Counted from the stretch's first letter, positions 1-9,716 are shown. The stretch: DNA of 64,000 bases from Leptolyngbyaceae cyanobacterium JSC-12 (GCA_000309945.1 CM001633.1:2452292-2516291), one strand, 5' to 3'. The notes: a model not told the origin generated them from the letters alone. A program made the numbers and translations.

Positions 1-792
1 ATCCGGAGCAGCGGCTTGAGTCACCCAAATAATTGCATCACACTCTAGTTCAAACCCTGATTGACAGCGAATGAAGCGTGATTCTACCGTCTGAACTTCT
101 TGATTCAAATGGAGATGAATATGACGCTGGATTAACAGCGATCGCAGGCAGTTTCGCACCCAGGCATTGAACTGGGGTACCAGTTGCGATCCCCGATGAA
201 TCAGATGTATCTCCAGATTAGTCGAAGGTTGGTTGGCTGCTTGCAGAATCTTTTGGATGCGGTGATGCATTGTGAAGCAGAGTTCAACTCCGGCTGCCCC
301 ACCTCCCACAATGCCTAACCGAATTGGCTGTTCAGGATGGCAGGAAATTTGCTTAATCAGGTCATCCCAGCGATCAAGGAAAACACGAGTCGGTTTTGCA
401 GGAATGACACTTTCGACATCCGCTAATCCTACTGGCAGCAGAGGCGTGCTCCCAATATCAAGAGACAGCACATCAAACGCAACAGGTGGATGTTGGGCAC
501 AAATGACTTGTTTATGTTCCAAATCCAGACTGATCGCCTGATCTACATAAAGCTGCGCTCCAGCAAAATCTGCTAAAGCGCATAAGTTAATGTGGCATGT
601 TTCATCCGAGTAGAAACCTGCTACACGTCCCGGTAACATCCCGGAATATGCACTTTCGAAAGCCTCGGAAATCAGAGTAAGACGAATCCCTGGTAGGGGT
701 TTCATCCCGAACATTCGGAGCACAATCGCATGGGCATGCCCCCCACCCACCAACACCAAATCTTGAGTGACTGGCTCAACAGTGAATCTCAT
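1..792 (-). CDS. FAD/NAD(P)-dependent oxidoreductase, SelD-fusion type (3' end outside window)
   Basis: The first 264 codons are visible, starting at an ATG at 792; the gene runs off the left edge. The protein opens with a dinucleotide-binding fold carrying GGGHAHA at residues 16-22, and a second one with GIVGGGAAGVE at about 160-170. That two-fold pattern is typical of pyridine nucleotide-disulphide oxidoreductases of the NDH-2 type. The GGGHxHA variant is known from the family that in many cyanobacteria is fused to a C-terminal selenide, water dikinase (SelD) domain. Whether the SelD part is present cannot be seen here. The flavin and NAD(P) binding is inferred from the family. The neighbour HU gene lies 125 bp away in the same orientation. 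Confidence 0.75.
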   Translation of the reverse strand, partial: MRFTVEPVTQDLVLVGGGHAHAIVLRMFGMKPLPGIRLTLISEAFESAYSGMLPGRVAGFYSDETCHINLCALADFAGAQLYVDQAISLDLEHKQVICAQHPPVAFDVLSLDIGSTPLLPVGLADVESVIPAKPTRVFLDRWDDLIKQISCHPEQPIRLGIVGGGAAGVELCFTMHHRIQKILQAANQPSTNLEIHLIHRGSQLVPQFNAWVRNCLRSLLIQRHIHLHLNQEVQTVESRFIRCQSGFELECDAIIWVTQAAAPD

Positions 793-916
793 AAATTAAA
801 TGAAGGGTTGATTGACTCAACCAACCACTTCCTAATTACTGAACATTCCAGCCCGAGTATCTCGAGTTCATTCAGCAATAATCACGCAACGACTGGCAGA
901 CATGGCAACCAATCGG

Positions 917-1198
917 CTATTCTTTCCCCACTACCCTGTCCTTAAACACCTTGCCCGCACTAAATGCCGGAACTTTGGTTGCTGGAATTTTAATGGGTTC
1001 GCCAGTAGAAGGATTGCGCCCCTCACGGGCTTGGCGATCTCTTGCTTCAAACGTGCCAAAGCCTACAAGCGTTACCTTGTCACCGCTGGCAACGGTTTCC
1101 AAAATCACGTCTAACATTGCAGACAAAATCGTGTCAGCATCTTTTTTGGTTACGTTTGCTTTTTCGGCAATTTTGTCAACTAATTCGCCCTTATTCAT
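917..1198 (-). CDS. hup: HU family DNA-binding protein
   Basis: A 93-residue protein of the usual HU length. It begins MNKGELVDKIAEKANVTKKD, the conserved dimerisation helix. The family signature around GFGTFEARDRQAREGRNPSTG follows at residues 46-66 and forms the beta-arm with its DNA-intercalating proline. HU is a small basic nucleoid protein that binds and bends DNA without strong sequence preference. It is a single complete gene with its own ATG at 1198. No operon partner is obvious: the gene upstream on this strand, ndhD, ends 287 bp away. Confidence 0.97.
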   Translation of the reverse strand: MNKGELVDKIAEKANVTKKDADTILSAMLDVILETVASGDKVTLVGFGTFEARDRQAREGRNPSTGEPIKIPATKVPAFSAGKVFKDRVVGKE

Positions 1199-1360
1199 AT
1201 CCCACGATCCTTAGAATGGCTGCTGTGATTATACTTGAGGCTCCTGAAAGTGCAACAATTTAGCGATTTTTTATAGAGAATTCTATTAATTGAAAATTTA
1301 ACATCCTGCGATGAAATAGCTGAAAAGCTTGCTGAATAAGGATTTAGGCTAGGGCGAGAG

Positions 1361-1476
1361 TTCCAGTCACCAATAACATCCGTTAAGAAATTCGTTGATA
1401 CCTCTGAGTCCGCAGGGAGATCAGGTGATCGCCAAAACAACAATGCCTGATCTCCTCTTACCTTGAGTGACTGGAA
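1361..1476. other. Nested inverted repeats between ndhD and hup
   Basis: Two perfect 10-bp inverted repeats are nested here: an outer pair (TTCCAGTCAC at 1361-1370, GTGACTGGAA at 1467-1476) and an inner pair (GGAGATCAGG at 1416-1425, CCTGATCTCC at 1446-1455). The element starts 9 bp after the ndhD stop, so on the minus strand it could fold at the 3' end of the ndhF-ndhD transcript as a terminator, a processing site or a small RNA. There is no clear T-run. A short open frame covers the spot on the minus strand but has no coding character. Confidence 0.45.
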
Positions 1477-1484
1477 GATAACGA

Positions 1485-3107
1485 CTAATGAACCATAATG
1501 GACGGACGCTTAGCTTCTAGGATTGCGGGTGCAGTTAGGGAGGATGAGTCAACAGGGAGCAGCGCAATCGGCTTAGAGGTTTCTCCCACAAGACTGGGGA
1601 CATTAGAGCGTAAGCGTTCGGTCAATTGAATTGTTTTTGCATCATAAATTTGGGTGAGCACTTTGGGATATAGCCCAATCCCAATAATTGGCACTAACAA
1701 TGCCCCGATAATGAAGATTTCACGCGGTTCTGCATCCACCAGCACTTCGTGAGAGGTTAATTCCTTGTTCTCCGGTCCGTAGAAGATTTCGCGCAAGTTC
1801 GAGAGTAGGTAAATGGGGGTCAAAATCACACCCACTGCTGCTAAAAGCACCACGATAATGCGGAAGGGCACGCTGTAGGCATCACTGGTTGCAAATCCGA
1901 CAAACACCATCAACTCAGCAACAAACCCGCTCATACCAGGCAATGCCAGGGATGCTAAAGAGCAGGCAGTCCACATGGCGAAGATTTTCTTCATCTTTTG
2001 TCCCACACCGCCCATCTCATCAAGCATGAGAGTATGGGTACGATCATAGGTTGCACCAACCAGGAAGAAGAGGCTGGCTCCAATCAAGCCGTGAGAGACC
2101 ATTTGCAGAATGGCACCACTCAGACCAAGATCCGTAAAGGAGGCAATCCCAATCGTCACAAAGCCCATGTGTGAGATTGATGAGTAGGCGATTTTGCGTT
2201 TCAAGTTCCGCTGGGCAAAAGAGGTGAGTGCTGCATAAATAATGTTGACAATGCCTAAAATTACCAGGGCTGGTGCAAAAATGGCATGAGCACCGGGCAG
2301 CATTTCGGCATTCATCCGAATTAATGCATACCCACCCATTTTTAACAGGATGCCAGCCAGCAGCATGTGGACTGGTGCGGTTGCTTCTCCGTGGGCATCA
2401 GGAAGCCAGGTATGCAGAGGGATGATGGGTAACTTGACTGCATAGGCAATCAAAAAGGCTCCGTACATCCAAAGTTGGAAGTTAAGTGCCATATCCTTGG
2501 CAGCCAGCGATCGCATATCAAAGGTCACTGTGTCCCCATAAAATGCCATTGCCAATGCCGCTACCAAAATAAACAGCGAACTTAAGGCAGTGTAAAGAAT
2601 AAACTTCGTTGCTGCATACTGACGTTTTTTGCCACCCCAGATGGCAAGTAGTAGATAAACCGGAATCAGTTCCAGTTCCCATGCCAGGAAGAACAAAATC
2701 ATATCCTGCACAGCAAAAACCGCAATCTGACCACCGTACATCGCCAGCATCAGGAAGTAAAAGAAGCGTGGCTTAAGCGTTACAGGCCAAGCGGCTAGCA
2801 TTGCCAGGGTTGTGATAAAACCTGTCAGCAACACCAGTGGCATCGACAATCCATCCACCCCAACTGACCACCGCAGATCAAGTTGCGGCACCCAGGAGTA
2901 ACTTTCAAACAACTGAATGTCTGGATTGGAGAAGTCGTAGAAGTTATAGAAGGCGTAAACAATGACGGCAAAGTCAATTAAGCCGATAACAAGAGCATAC
3001 CAGCGTACAGTTTTGCCATCTTTATCGGGAATAATAGGAACCAATAGAGAGGCTGCGATCGGAAATAGGATAATGAACGTCAGCCAGGGAAAGTTTTCAG
3101 TCAACAT
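1485..3107 (-). CDS. ndhD: NAD(P)H-quinone oxidoreductase chain 4 (NdhD1)
   Basis: A 540-residue polytopic membrane protein, the antiporter-like proton-pumping subunit of cyanobacterial NDH-1, located in the thylakoid membrane. The conserved motifs of the family are visible: [15 protein letters not shown] near the N-terminus, the [20 protein letters not shown] segment with the functional glutamate, [18 protein letters not shown], and [16 protein letters not shown]. The N-terminus (fPWL...[13 protein letters not shown]) resembles the NdhD1 form that pairs with NdhF1 in the respiratory/cyclic NDH-1L complex, not the CO2-uptake forms NdhD3/D4. It follows ndhF by 208 bp in the same orientation, probably one transcript. 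The 208-bp gap holds no further gene. Confidence 0.95.
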   Translation of the reverse strand: MLTENFPWLTFIILFPIAASLLVPIIPDKDGKTVRWYALVIGLIDFAVIVYAFYNFYDFSNPDIQLFESYSWVPQLDLRWSVGVDGLSMPLVLLTGFITTLAMLAAWPVTLKPRFFYFLMLAMYGGQIAVFAVQDMILFFLAWELELIPVYLLLAIWGGKKRQYAATKFILYTALSSLFILVAALAMAFYGDTVTFDMRSLAAKDMALNFQLWMYGAFLIAYAVKLPIIPLHTWLPDAHGEATAPVHMLLAGILLKMGGYALIRMNAEMLPGAHAIFAPALVILGIVNIIYAALTSFAQRNLKRKIAYSSISHMGFVTIGIASFTDLGLSGAILQMVSHGLIGASLFFLVGATYDRTHTLMLDEMGGVGQKMKKIFAMWTACSLASLALPGMSGFVAELMVFVGFATSDAYSVPFRIIVVLLAAVGVILTPIYLLSNLREIFYGPENKELTSHEVLVDAEPREIFIIGALLVPIIGIGLYPKVLTQIYDAKTIQLTERLRSNVPSLVGETSKPIALLPVDSSSLTAPAILEAKRPSIMVH

Positions 3108-3315
3108 TTTTGGTTATAAGCCGTTAGATGTGTTGCCAGAGAACGGTTGCTAAAAGAGTTAGGGATTAGGGTGTAAAAATGAAGTAAATGAACAGAAACG
3201 CGATCGCTATTAGAGATTGCTGATTAGAGATTGCCGCCCTCTTTGTGAACTTTAGCTATCAAGAGTTATCAGGAGTCATGATTAAAAGACCCACAACTCC
3301 TGATCCTGGCAAATC

Positions 3316-5415
3316 TTAGGATGTGACTCCTGAGAAAATCACCAACCCTAGCACCGCTGCAAATACAATCAGCGCATAAAATTGAGCGCGACCGTTCTCA
3401 AAGTACTTCAACGCTTCACCCGAAAACAACGTTACCAACCCGGTCAGGTTAACCACGCCATCAACGACTTTGTAATCAACCTCCAAGACTTGACGGGCTA
3501 AACGACGACTGCCCAGAACAAACACTTTGTAGTAGATATCGTCGATATACCATTTGTTCTTCGATAGATTGTAGAGCGTGGGAATTTTGGCAGCAATCGC
3601 AGCCGGATCGATCTTGCCACGCAAATACATCAGCGATGCCAGCGTTAAACCAATTAAACCAATACCAATTGAGTTACCTGCCATCACCAGAAATTCAATT
3701 AATTCATCTTGGGGTAACGCATGAAAGCCAGACGCTGTTACTTCTACCACTTCTCCAGGCGCATGAATGAATTCTTCAAAGTAGTTGTGGAATGGCGTCC
3801 CAACCAAACCTATTAGAGCAGATGGAACTGCTAAAACTACGAGTGGCAAGACCATTGAAAGCGGCGACTCATGAGGAGCATGGCTATGGCTATGAGCATC
3901 GTGATCAGATGCATGACTCTCATCGTGCTCCGCATTCAGAACCAGCTCTTGAGGATTCATAGCACCCGGACCAAAATTCAATCCTAGGGCTTTGAGTTGT
4001 TCATCTCTGATGACACCTCTAACCGCCTCATCATTGCCACGAAACTCTCCTTCAAATGTCAAAAAGTACATGCGGAACATGTAGAAAGCAGTGATTCCAG
4101 CAGTTAACCAGCCCACGAACCAGAGTGCTGGATTAGCCGCAAACGTCAAACCTAAAATCTCATCTTTTGACCAAAACCCTGCAAACGGAGGAATCCCAGA
4201 AATCGCCAATACCCCAACGAAAAATGTGCCAGCCGTAATTGGCATAAACTTTCGCAATCCCCCCATCATTCGCATGTCTTGAGCGTAGGCAGGGTCATGC
4301 CCTACAACCGACTCCATACTATGAATCACCGATCCAGACCCAAGAAACAACATTGCCTTAAAGTAAGCATGGGTCATCAGGTGAAACAGCCCAGCCGTGT
4401 AAGCTCCGGCTCCCATTGCCATGACCATGTAGCCAAGTTGAGACATGGTGGAGTATGCCAGTCCCTTTTTGATGTCCATTTGTGTAATGGCGATCGTGGC
4501 TCCCAGAAAAGCTGTGAATGCCCCTGTCCAGGCAATCACGTTCATTGCAGTAGGAATCTCCTCAAACACTGGAAACATGCGTGCAATCAGGAATACGCCA
4601 GCCGCTACCATGGTTGCCGCATGAATTAAAGCAGAAATTGGAGTCGGACCTTCCATTGCGTCCGGAAGCCACACATGCAGCGGGAATTGTGCAGACTTCG
4701 CAACTGGTCCTAAAAATACTAAAACTGCAAAGAGAGCTGCTAACCAACCACTCAATGCTCCAGTCTCAACTAACTCTGTCAGGCGCGCACCAATCGCACC
4801 AAAGTCGAAACTATGAGTTGCCCAGTATAAACCGAGGATTCCGAGGAGCAAGCCAAAGTCTCCCACCCGGTTGGTGACAAATGCTTTCTGACATGCATCC
4901 GCGGCGGGTTTTCGGTCATACCAGAAGCCAATCAGCAAGTAGGAACACATCCCTACGAGTTCCCAGAATACGTAAATCTGAACCAGGTTTGGACTCACAA
5001 CTAGCCCCAACATGGAGGAACTAAACAAGCTGAGATAGGCGTAGAACCGCACATAACCTGGATCATGTGCCATGTAGCCATCGGTGTAGACCATTACTAA
5101 AAAAGCAACAGTTGTAACGATGACTAACATTAGGGCAGTGAGATTATCGATGGTGTAACCCATGTTCAGGTGAAAATCTCCTGCAGCTGCCCATTCAAAC
5201 ATTTGCGTATAGGGTGCATGACCGTGCCATTGGCTCCAAAATAACCCGAAGGAAAGCACCATGGCTGCACCAAGCATCGACACAACAAAAATGGCAGATC
5301 CCTTTCGCAAACTATTGGTTGCCTTGCTGAAGGAGATCAGACCTAAGCCAATGAGAGTAGCAGCGGCTAATGGCAGGACGGGAATTAGCCAGGCATACTG
5401 ATAAATCGTTTCCAT
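3316..5415 (-). CDS. ndhF: NAD(P)H-quinone oxidoreductase chain 5 (NdhF1)
   Basis: A 699-residue membrane protein and the distal proton-pumping subunit of NDH-1. The start METIYQYAWLIPVLPLAAA is characteristic of NdhF. Other visible family segments are FVFWELVGMCSYLLIGFWYD (written here as IYVFWELVGMCSYLL), KSAQFPLHVWLPDAMEGPTP, KKGLAYSTMSQLGYM and HLMTHAYFKAMLFLGSGSVIH. A histidine-rich hydrophilic stretch sits at about 490-510 (EHDESHASDHDAHSHSHAPH), in the variable loop before the C-terminal lateral helix. With ndhD downstream it makes an NDH-1L subunit pair. The other ndh genes are not in this window, which is normal for cyanobacteria. Confidence 0.96.
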   Translation of the reverse strand: METIYQYAWLIPVLPLAAATLIGLGLISFSKATNSLRKGSAIFVVSMLGAAMVLSFGLFWSQWHGHAPYTQMFEWAAAGDFHLNMGYTIDNLTALMLVIVTTVAFLVMVYTDGYMAHDPGYVRFYAYLSLFSSSMLGLVVSPNLVQIYVFWELVGMCSYLLIGFWYDRKPAADACQKAFVTNRVGDFGLLLGILGLYWATHSFDFGAIGARLTELVETGALSGWLAALFAVLVFLGPVAKSAQFPLHVWLPDAMEGPTPISALIHAATMVAAGVFLIARMFPVFEEIPTAMNVIAWTGAFTAFLGATIAITQMDIKKGLAYSTMSQLGYMVMAMGAGAYTAGLFHLMTHAYFKAMLFLGSGSVIHSMESVVGHDPAYAQDMRMMGGLRKFMPITAGTFFVGVLAISGIPPFAGFWSKDEILGLTFAANPALWFVGWLTAGITAFYMFRMYFLTFEGEFRGNDEAVRGVIRDEQLKALGLNFGPGAMNPQELVLNAEHDESHASDHDAHSHSHAPHESPLSMVLPLVVLAVPSALIGLVGTPFHNYFEEFIHAPGEVVEVTASGFHALPQDELIEFLVMAGNSIGIGLIGLTLASLMYLRGKIDPAAIAAKIPTLYNLSKNKWYIDDIYYKVFVLGSRRLARQVLEVDYKVVDGVVNLTGLVTLFSGEALKYFENGRAQFYALIVFAAVLGLVIFSGVTS

Positions 5416-5735
5416 TCGCTATGCCTACGTTAAAGTTTTTCACTGGGTTGGAAAAGCCGTTTACATTGTGACATACGCGCGTTAGCAATCTGTCAACCCT
5501 GAACACAAGTTTTCAGCTTCTTGAAGGAGTTTTCCCACTTGATCGGATAAGTGTTTCAGTCCAATCCATTGTTTAAGCGATCGTTTAAGCGATCGCAATT
5601 GGAGAACCTTCTCAATGATTCTTAATCTATCGGAAGACGGAATTCGCCTTCATTGCAGCAAAAGATTGCCGCCACAAGATGATTGTGAGGCGAACACAGA
5701 GATAATCGCTTCTCGGTATAAAATTAAGACGTCAG
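5416..5735. other. Intergenic region ndhF / thioredoxin
   Basis: No gene is supported in these 320 bases. The only structure I see is a 12-bp tandem duplication, GTTTAAGCGATC at 5571-5582 and again at 5583-5594, which runs into a HIP1 octamer. It lies upstream of ndhF on that gene's strand, so the ndhF promoter should be in the part next to 5415, but no convincing -35/-10 pair was found. Confidence 0.5.
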
Positions 5736-6068
5736 CTAATTCGAAGTCGTTTGCAATGGTTGAGGCAGCAACTTTGTCAGTTCTGCCCACAATATCTCCC
5801 GCTTATACATTCCTTCCATCCGATGCAATAAATTTCCTCTTTCAAAAAATAAAAGTGTTGGGAGGGTTGTAATCCGATACTGGCTAGCCAGTTTCAAGTT
5901 TTCATCAGTATTAATCCCAATCAACTTCAAAGATGCCCCAAACTCAGCTTGAAACCGTGATAGTAAAGGCTCAATCATCCGACAGGGACCGCACCAGGGA
6001 GCACCAAAATGGACTAAAACAGGTTCAGAAGATTCGAGAATTGTTTGCTCTAAGGTTTGTTTATTCAT
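5736..6068 (-). CDS. Thioredoxin
   Basis: A 110-residue protein of standard thioredoxin length with the active site WCGPC at residues 25-29 and the cis-proline in TTLPT (Pro70). The family motif VLVHFGAPWCGPCRMIEPLL includes a histidine where most thioredoxins have VDFWA, so it belongs to a divergent cyanobacterial branch and not to the main m-type. It is a cytosolic dithiol-disulphide reductase by family; its targets are unknown. The ATG at 6068 is the only good start. It is 57 bp downstream of the Z-ISO homologue on the same strand and could share its transcript. Confidence 0.9.
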   Translation of the reverse strand: MNKQTLEQTILESSEPVLVHFGAPWCGPCRMIEPLLSRFQAEFGASLKLIGINTDENLKLASQYRITTLPTLLFFERGNLLHRMEGMYKREILWAELTKLLPQPLQTTSN

Positions 6069-6125
6069 TTCTTTTGTTATAGGATTCCCCGCTTGACCCG
6101 CTGCTGGGATCTGCTTGCGATTATC

Positions 6126-6839
6126 CTACCAGCCAATGCTCCCCGTTGCACGAATCAAAATTGGATGTGTCCACCAAAGTAGCAATGTAAAAAGGGCAAC
6201 TCCAAGATACGCAGGTCGAATAAACTCTTCGAGCTTCAAGTGCTGCCTGCCTTGAATAATTGCCAGGAAGGGCACAATAGACGTCCTTGCCTTCACAGTT
6301 TCAAAGGCTTCTCCATAACGAGCTAGCCAACGGCGATCGCCGTGCCACACGCCAAACAAATGATGCAGTATCAACCCGATACACGTCACAACCATAAAGG
6401 TTGTTCCTAACCAGAGCGCATGGGCAAGACACCAGATCACCTGCCCAACCATCTGTGGGTGACGAGTAATCCGAATAATTCCAGTTTCGTAAAGGTGCAC
6501 CTGGGGTCTTTGAATGGCTGCAATTTCGAGCAAGTTAAAAGTTGCTGGATATAAGAACAGAAATGAAATCGCCGAGAGAATCCACACAGCAGTTTGGATG
6601 CCAGGGACTCCCTGCAGTTGCCAGAGTTGCAACCCATCGTAGCGATGGTTAAAGAAATAAATGATCAAACCTGTGGCTAAAGGTAGGCTTACGAGAGCAA
6701 AAAAGACCCGATAAAGACGGGCACCCACCCGTTTTTCAGCCCAGGGACGGAGAGCCGCTAAGCCACTATGGGCGATCGCAAACAGTAGTAACAAGCCCAG
6801 CATAATGAAGTGGCTGGGAGTTAACCAATCGAGAGTCAT
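6126..6839 (-). CDS. NnrU family protein, 15-cis-zeta-carotene isomerase (Z-ISO) homologue
   Basis: A 237-residue integral membrane protein with about six hydrophobic segments. Stretches such as HSGLAALRPWAEKRVG (from His24), FFNHRYDGLQLWQLQGVPG, FLYPATFNLLEIAA, GIIRITRHPQMVGQVIWCLA and HHLFGVWHGDRRWLARYGEA match my memory of plant Z-ISO closely, much better than bacterial NnrU. Plant Z-ISO uses haem b, with histidine ligands, to isomerise the 15-15' double bond of zeta-carotene between the PDS and ZDS steps of carotenoid synthesis. The histidines in the family blocks are kept here. Function is inferred from this similarity; no other carotenoid gene is nearby. Thioredoxin lies just downstream. 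Confidence 0.82.
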   Translation of the reverse strand: MTLDWLTPSHFIMLGLLLLFAIAHSGLAALRPWAEKRVGARLYRVFFALVSLPLATGLIIYFFNHRYDGLQLWQLQGVPGIQTAVWILSAISFLFLYPATFNLLEIAAIQRPQVHLYETGIIRITRHPQMVGQVIWCLAHALWLGTTFMVVTCIGLILHHLFGVWHGDRRWLARYGEAFETVKARTSIVPFLAIIQGRQHLKLEEFIRPAYLGVALFTLLLWWTHPILIRATGSIGW

Positions 6840-6888
6840 AGAAAGGGAATAGGGAATAGGGGATAGGGATCAGTGTACAGGGAACGGA

Positions 6889-8889
6889 TTAAAACAAAAT
6901 GTCCAAATCGAGGTGTTGCAAATTCACGATATACAAGTCCCCCTGGTCATTGCTCCAGGTTGCAATCAGGAGACGATGAGGATCAAGGAATGAGAGCGCA
7001 GTTGGGTAAGACGGACCATTGATGTGCCCCAAGATTTGCCCGTATAGACTCAGCAACACGATCTGGCCAGTTTCATCCATCAGAGCACATCCCCACACGG
7101 TGGATGCTAGTAGTTTGGGAACAATGGTTAAACCAATACGTTGAATCCTGAGAGGCTTGAGATCTACCTGCAACAAAGCAGTGGGATGACCTGGTTCCAT
7201 AGCCAGGAGCCGATAGGGGATGGGAGTTGTGGTGATGTCCCGTAAGGGAATGGGTAATTTGAGTGAGCCAAGGGAGGTGCCTCTACGGGTGAAACCCTCT
7301 ATTAAAACACCTGTGATGCAAGACCTGGAATCGGGGTCTGTGAGATGGGAGAAGGTAGCAATGTGGCGTGAGTCGAGAGCTAGGAGTTGGAAACAGGGCA
7401 CTGTATGAAATGTCCTCTCAGGCTTAAAGGGCTGTAAACGTCTGACATTCCAGGTATGAATTTGGCTGTACGATCGCGCCGGATCAAGCACTGCCGTTGC
7501 CACCCAGTTGCCATTGGGCGAGATGGTTGCAACCATGTCTTGCTCTAACTCGGCAATTAATTGAGGAATCAGGTGAAGCGAGTTGATTGCTTCTGGGTGC
7601 GATCGCTGCAACCGTTTTTGACCGTGGTGGGCTGTTTTCGTATCAAATAAGGCAGCGGGCAGCCAGTACACTGCTTGCTGAGTTATCGCAAAACACCCAT
7701 CCTCCTGAACTACCAGACGAACAATGGGAACTGGGAGCCGCACTGTGGTGATGGGTAAAGGGGAACGTTCTACTGGTTCGAGAGTCTGGTCGCGATCGCT
7801 ATTATCTGTTAAGTAAATCTGGCAACCTACACGACTACCAACGACACGAAAGATGTATTTGCCTGAACTGATTGGTTGCTCAGAAGATTCGGGTTTGCTG
7901 GCAAGTGCCTCTGTAGATTGCTCAATCTGAGAAACCAGCAATTGTCCCCCACCCAACGAATGAACGGGAACTGAGAGATCTTCTTGATACTCATGCAAAA
8001 ATTGGCAACTCTGAATTGGATAAGACGGGCGCGCCAGGGTGATTGTTGACCCGCCAGATTGGAAATTAGCTTCCCCCCTGGTAGCAAATAACTGTATCTG
8101 CTCCAGCATCTCCTGGGCAGAGCGAAATCGTCTTGCGGGCAACTTTTGCAACGCCTTCTGGATAGTGGCTTGTAAGTCAGTCGGGATCGAGTCTGGAATT
8201 TTCACTGTCTGGTTCAAATGGGCAGACATCAAATCCCCAGGAACACCCGAAAATGGGCGATGCCCCGTTAGCAGTTCAAACAACAAAATGCCGACTGCGT
8301 AGAGATCAGAAGCAACTGAGTACTGACCATAAAATCGCTCTGGAGCCATATAAGCGGGTGAGCCAGTGTTACTAAAACCGCTCTGGGATGCGATTTCTTG
8401 ACTCAGGCGAGCAATTCCGAAGTCAGAGATACGAGCAATCCAACCATCAGCGCTGACCTGCAGTAGAACGTTTTCTGGCTTAATATCGCAATGTACAATG
8501 CCCCGTTGATGCGCATGAACTAAGCCTGACAAAATTTGAGCAATCAGTTTCAGACTTTGCATTGGGTGCAGTTGCACATCTTCATCCAACAGGTTTCGAA
8601 GAGTGCCGCCTTCACAATAGTCCATGACGAGGTAACGACCTGTGGCAGTCTGTTCCATTGCCTGACAGGTCACAATGTTGGGATGTTGAAGACTAAGCAA
8701 AAACCGGAGTTCTCGCAAAAATTTATGGGTTGAGAAGCGATCGCGATCTAACTCCTTCAACGCAACCAAACGCCCAGTTTTACGATGCGTGGCACAGTAC
8801 ACACGACCAAACTGCCCCTGCCCAACTAGCCCAAGTAACCGATACTTGGAGCGATTTAGCTCTCTTGCAAAGAAGTTGGACACCTTCAA
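6889..8889 (-). CDS. Serine/threonine protein kinase with C-terminal propeller-like region (SpkG/Slr0152-like)
   Basis: A 666-residue protein. Residues 16-270 form a complete Hanks-type kinase domain: glycine loop GQGQFG (23-28), ATP-anchoring Lys45 in VALKE, catalytic loop HCDIKPEN with Asp135 and Asn140, and DFG at 156-158. Cysteine replaces the usual arginine of HRD, so it is a 'non-RD' kinase and may not depend on activation-loop phosphorylation. The remaining ~390 residues are rich in short beta-like repeats (for example LLALDSRHIATFSHL, VWGCALMDETGQIVLLSL), suggesting a WD40-like sensor or docking region. There is no membrane span. The start is TTG at 8889 or GTG at 8883; no upstream ATG exists. 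It is the last gene of a set resembling slr0144-slr0152, whose last gene is the kinase spkG. Confidence 0.88.
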   Translation of the reverse strand: MKVSNFFARELNRSKYRLLGLVGQGQFGRVYCATHRKTGRLVALKELDRDRFSTHKFLRELRFLLSLQHPNIVTCQAMEQTATGRYLVMDYCEGGTLRNLLDEDVQLHPMQSLKLIAQILSGLVHAHQRGIVHCDIKPENVLLQVSADGWIARISDFGIARLSQEIASQSGFSNTGSPAYMAPERFYGQYSVASDLYAVGILLFELLTGHRPFSGVPGDLMSAHLNQTVKIPDSIPTDLQATIQKALQKLPARRFRSAQEMLEQIQLFATRGEANFQSGGSTITLARPSYPIQSCQFLHEYQEDLSVPVHSLGGGQLLVSQIEQSTEALASKPESSEQPISSGKYIFRVVGSRVGCQIYLTDNSDRDQTLEPVERSPLPITTVRLPVPIVRLVVQEDGCFAITQQAVYWLPAALFDTKTAHHGQKRLQRSHPEAINSLHLIPQLIAELEQDMVATISPNGNWVATAVLDPARSYSQIHTWNVRRLQPFKPERTFHTVPCFQLLALDSRHIATFSHLTDPDSRSCITGVLIEGFTRRGTSLGSLKLPIPLRDITTTPIPYRLLAMEPGHPTALLQVDLKPLRIQRIGLTIVPKLLASTVWGCALMDETGQIVLLSLYGQILGHINGPSYPTALSFLDPHRLLIATWSNDQGDLYIVNLQHLDLDILF

Positions 8890-8975
8890 TTCGGAATGAG
8901 CTACGGAAACGGCAGAAATCGGGTTTTAAGCAGATTGCCCAAGAAGCAAGCGTCCGCTTAAAGCTCAAAGTTATT

Positions 8976-9632
8976 TCAAACACACAATTCATTCATGATA
9001 GTATCGTGACTTACCTGCTGCTCAACCATAATCCCTGCTGGTTCAAGTCGCTTTTCTACTCCAATAACAAACCGATTAGCATCCGAGCCTAATGATTCAC
9101 AAGTTGTTTGTAAGCAATGCAGGTCTCGTCCAGTCAGTTGACTAAAAAATGCGCTCAAAATTCCTGCTTCAAAATGGCAAACTGGACGATTCACGTTTGG
9201 TGCATGGCTAGCAAAGGGCGAGTTCCAGGTTTTAATGACTAAAAAACCATGATTCTGATACTGGTGATCTAGCTCAATTTTGCCCCAACCGTGGGTTATC
9301 CAACACTGCTGAAGACATTGCAAAAACTCTGCCATCGTCATATCTGCCAGCGCTTGCCCGTAGTAATCAGTGAGTTCTTCCCGAAACCGGGTATAAAAGT
9401 TTTTGCCCCACCACTTGCCACAGTTAAACAATACCAGGCGAGTTGCTTGCCCAGTTTCTTTATCCAAACCTGTGTAAATTGCCTGAATTAAGGTTTCTGG
9501 TAGTGCGACAAGGCGATCGCCCCGTCGATTTTCTAACAAACCTAATTCCAGATCGCTCCGCACATAGACATCTGTGGCAAAGTAGTTGCCAGGAATACGA
9601 TTATTCGTTAATAAATCAGCAACAGAAATCAT
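8976..9632 (-). CDS. V4R domain protein (Slr0147-like)
   Basis: A 218-residue soluble protein whose C-terminal third (about 120-195) fits the V4R (4-vinyl reductase) small-molecule-binding domain: PVCHFEAGILSAFFSQLTGRDL, then CLQTTCESLGSDANRFVIG. The expected last cysteine of the V4R pattern is an asparagine (SDANRF), whereas it is kept in the companion gene at 10603-11286. The middle part (WWGKNFYTRFREEL...WITHGWGKIELD) also parallels the companion, so the two are distant paralogues. By position it corresponds to slr0147 in the Synechocystis PAP operon, which supports photosystem II assembly. The ligand is unknown; V4R relatives act in bacteriochlorophyll synthesis, which makes a tetrapyrrole plausible. 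Confidence 0.8.
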   Translation of the reverse strand: MISVADLLTNNRIPGNYFATDVYVRSDLELGLLENRRGDRLVALPETLIQAIYTGLDKETGQATRLVLFNCGKWWGKNFYTRFREELTDYYGQALADMTMAEFLQCLQQCWITHGWGKIELDHQYQNHGFLVIKTWNSPFASHAPNVNRPVCHFEAGILSAFFSQLTGRDLHCLQTTCESLGSDANRFVIGVEKRLEPAGIMVEQQVSHDTIMNELCV

Positions 9633-9716
9633 AGAAAAATGGGAATGTAGGAAAGAAGAATTAGAGTGGCAAAAATGAGAATGTAGGAGAACTGAGACCC
9701 AAATTGAACTGCTTTC

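Noticed and set aside
1195-1443. Minus-strand frame of 82 codons between hup and ndhD
   Set aside because: It has no ribosome-binding site, a biased Ser/Asn-rich make-up, and overlaps the nested inverted repeats.
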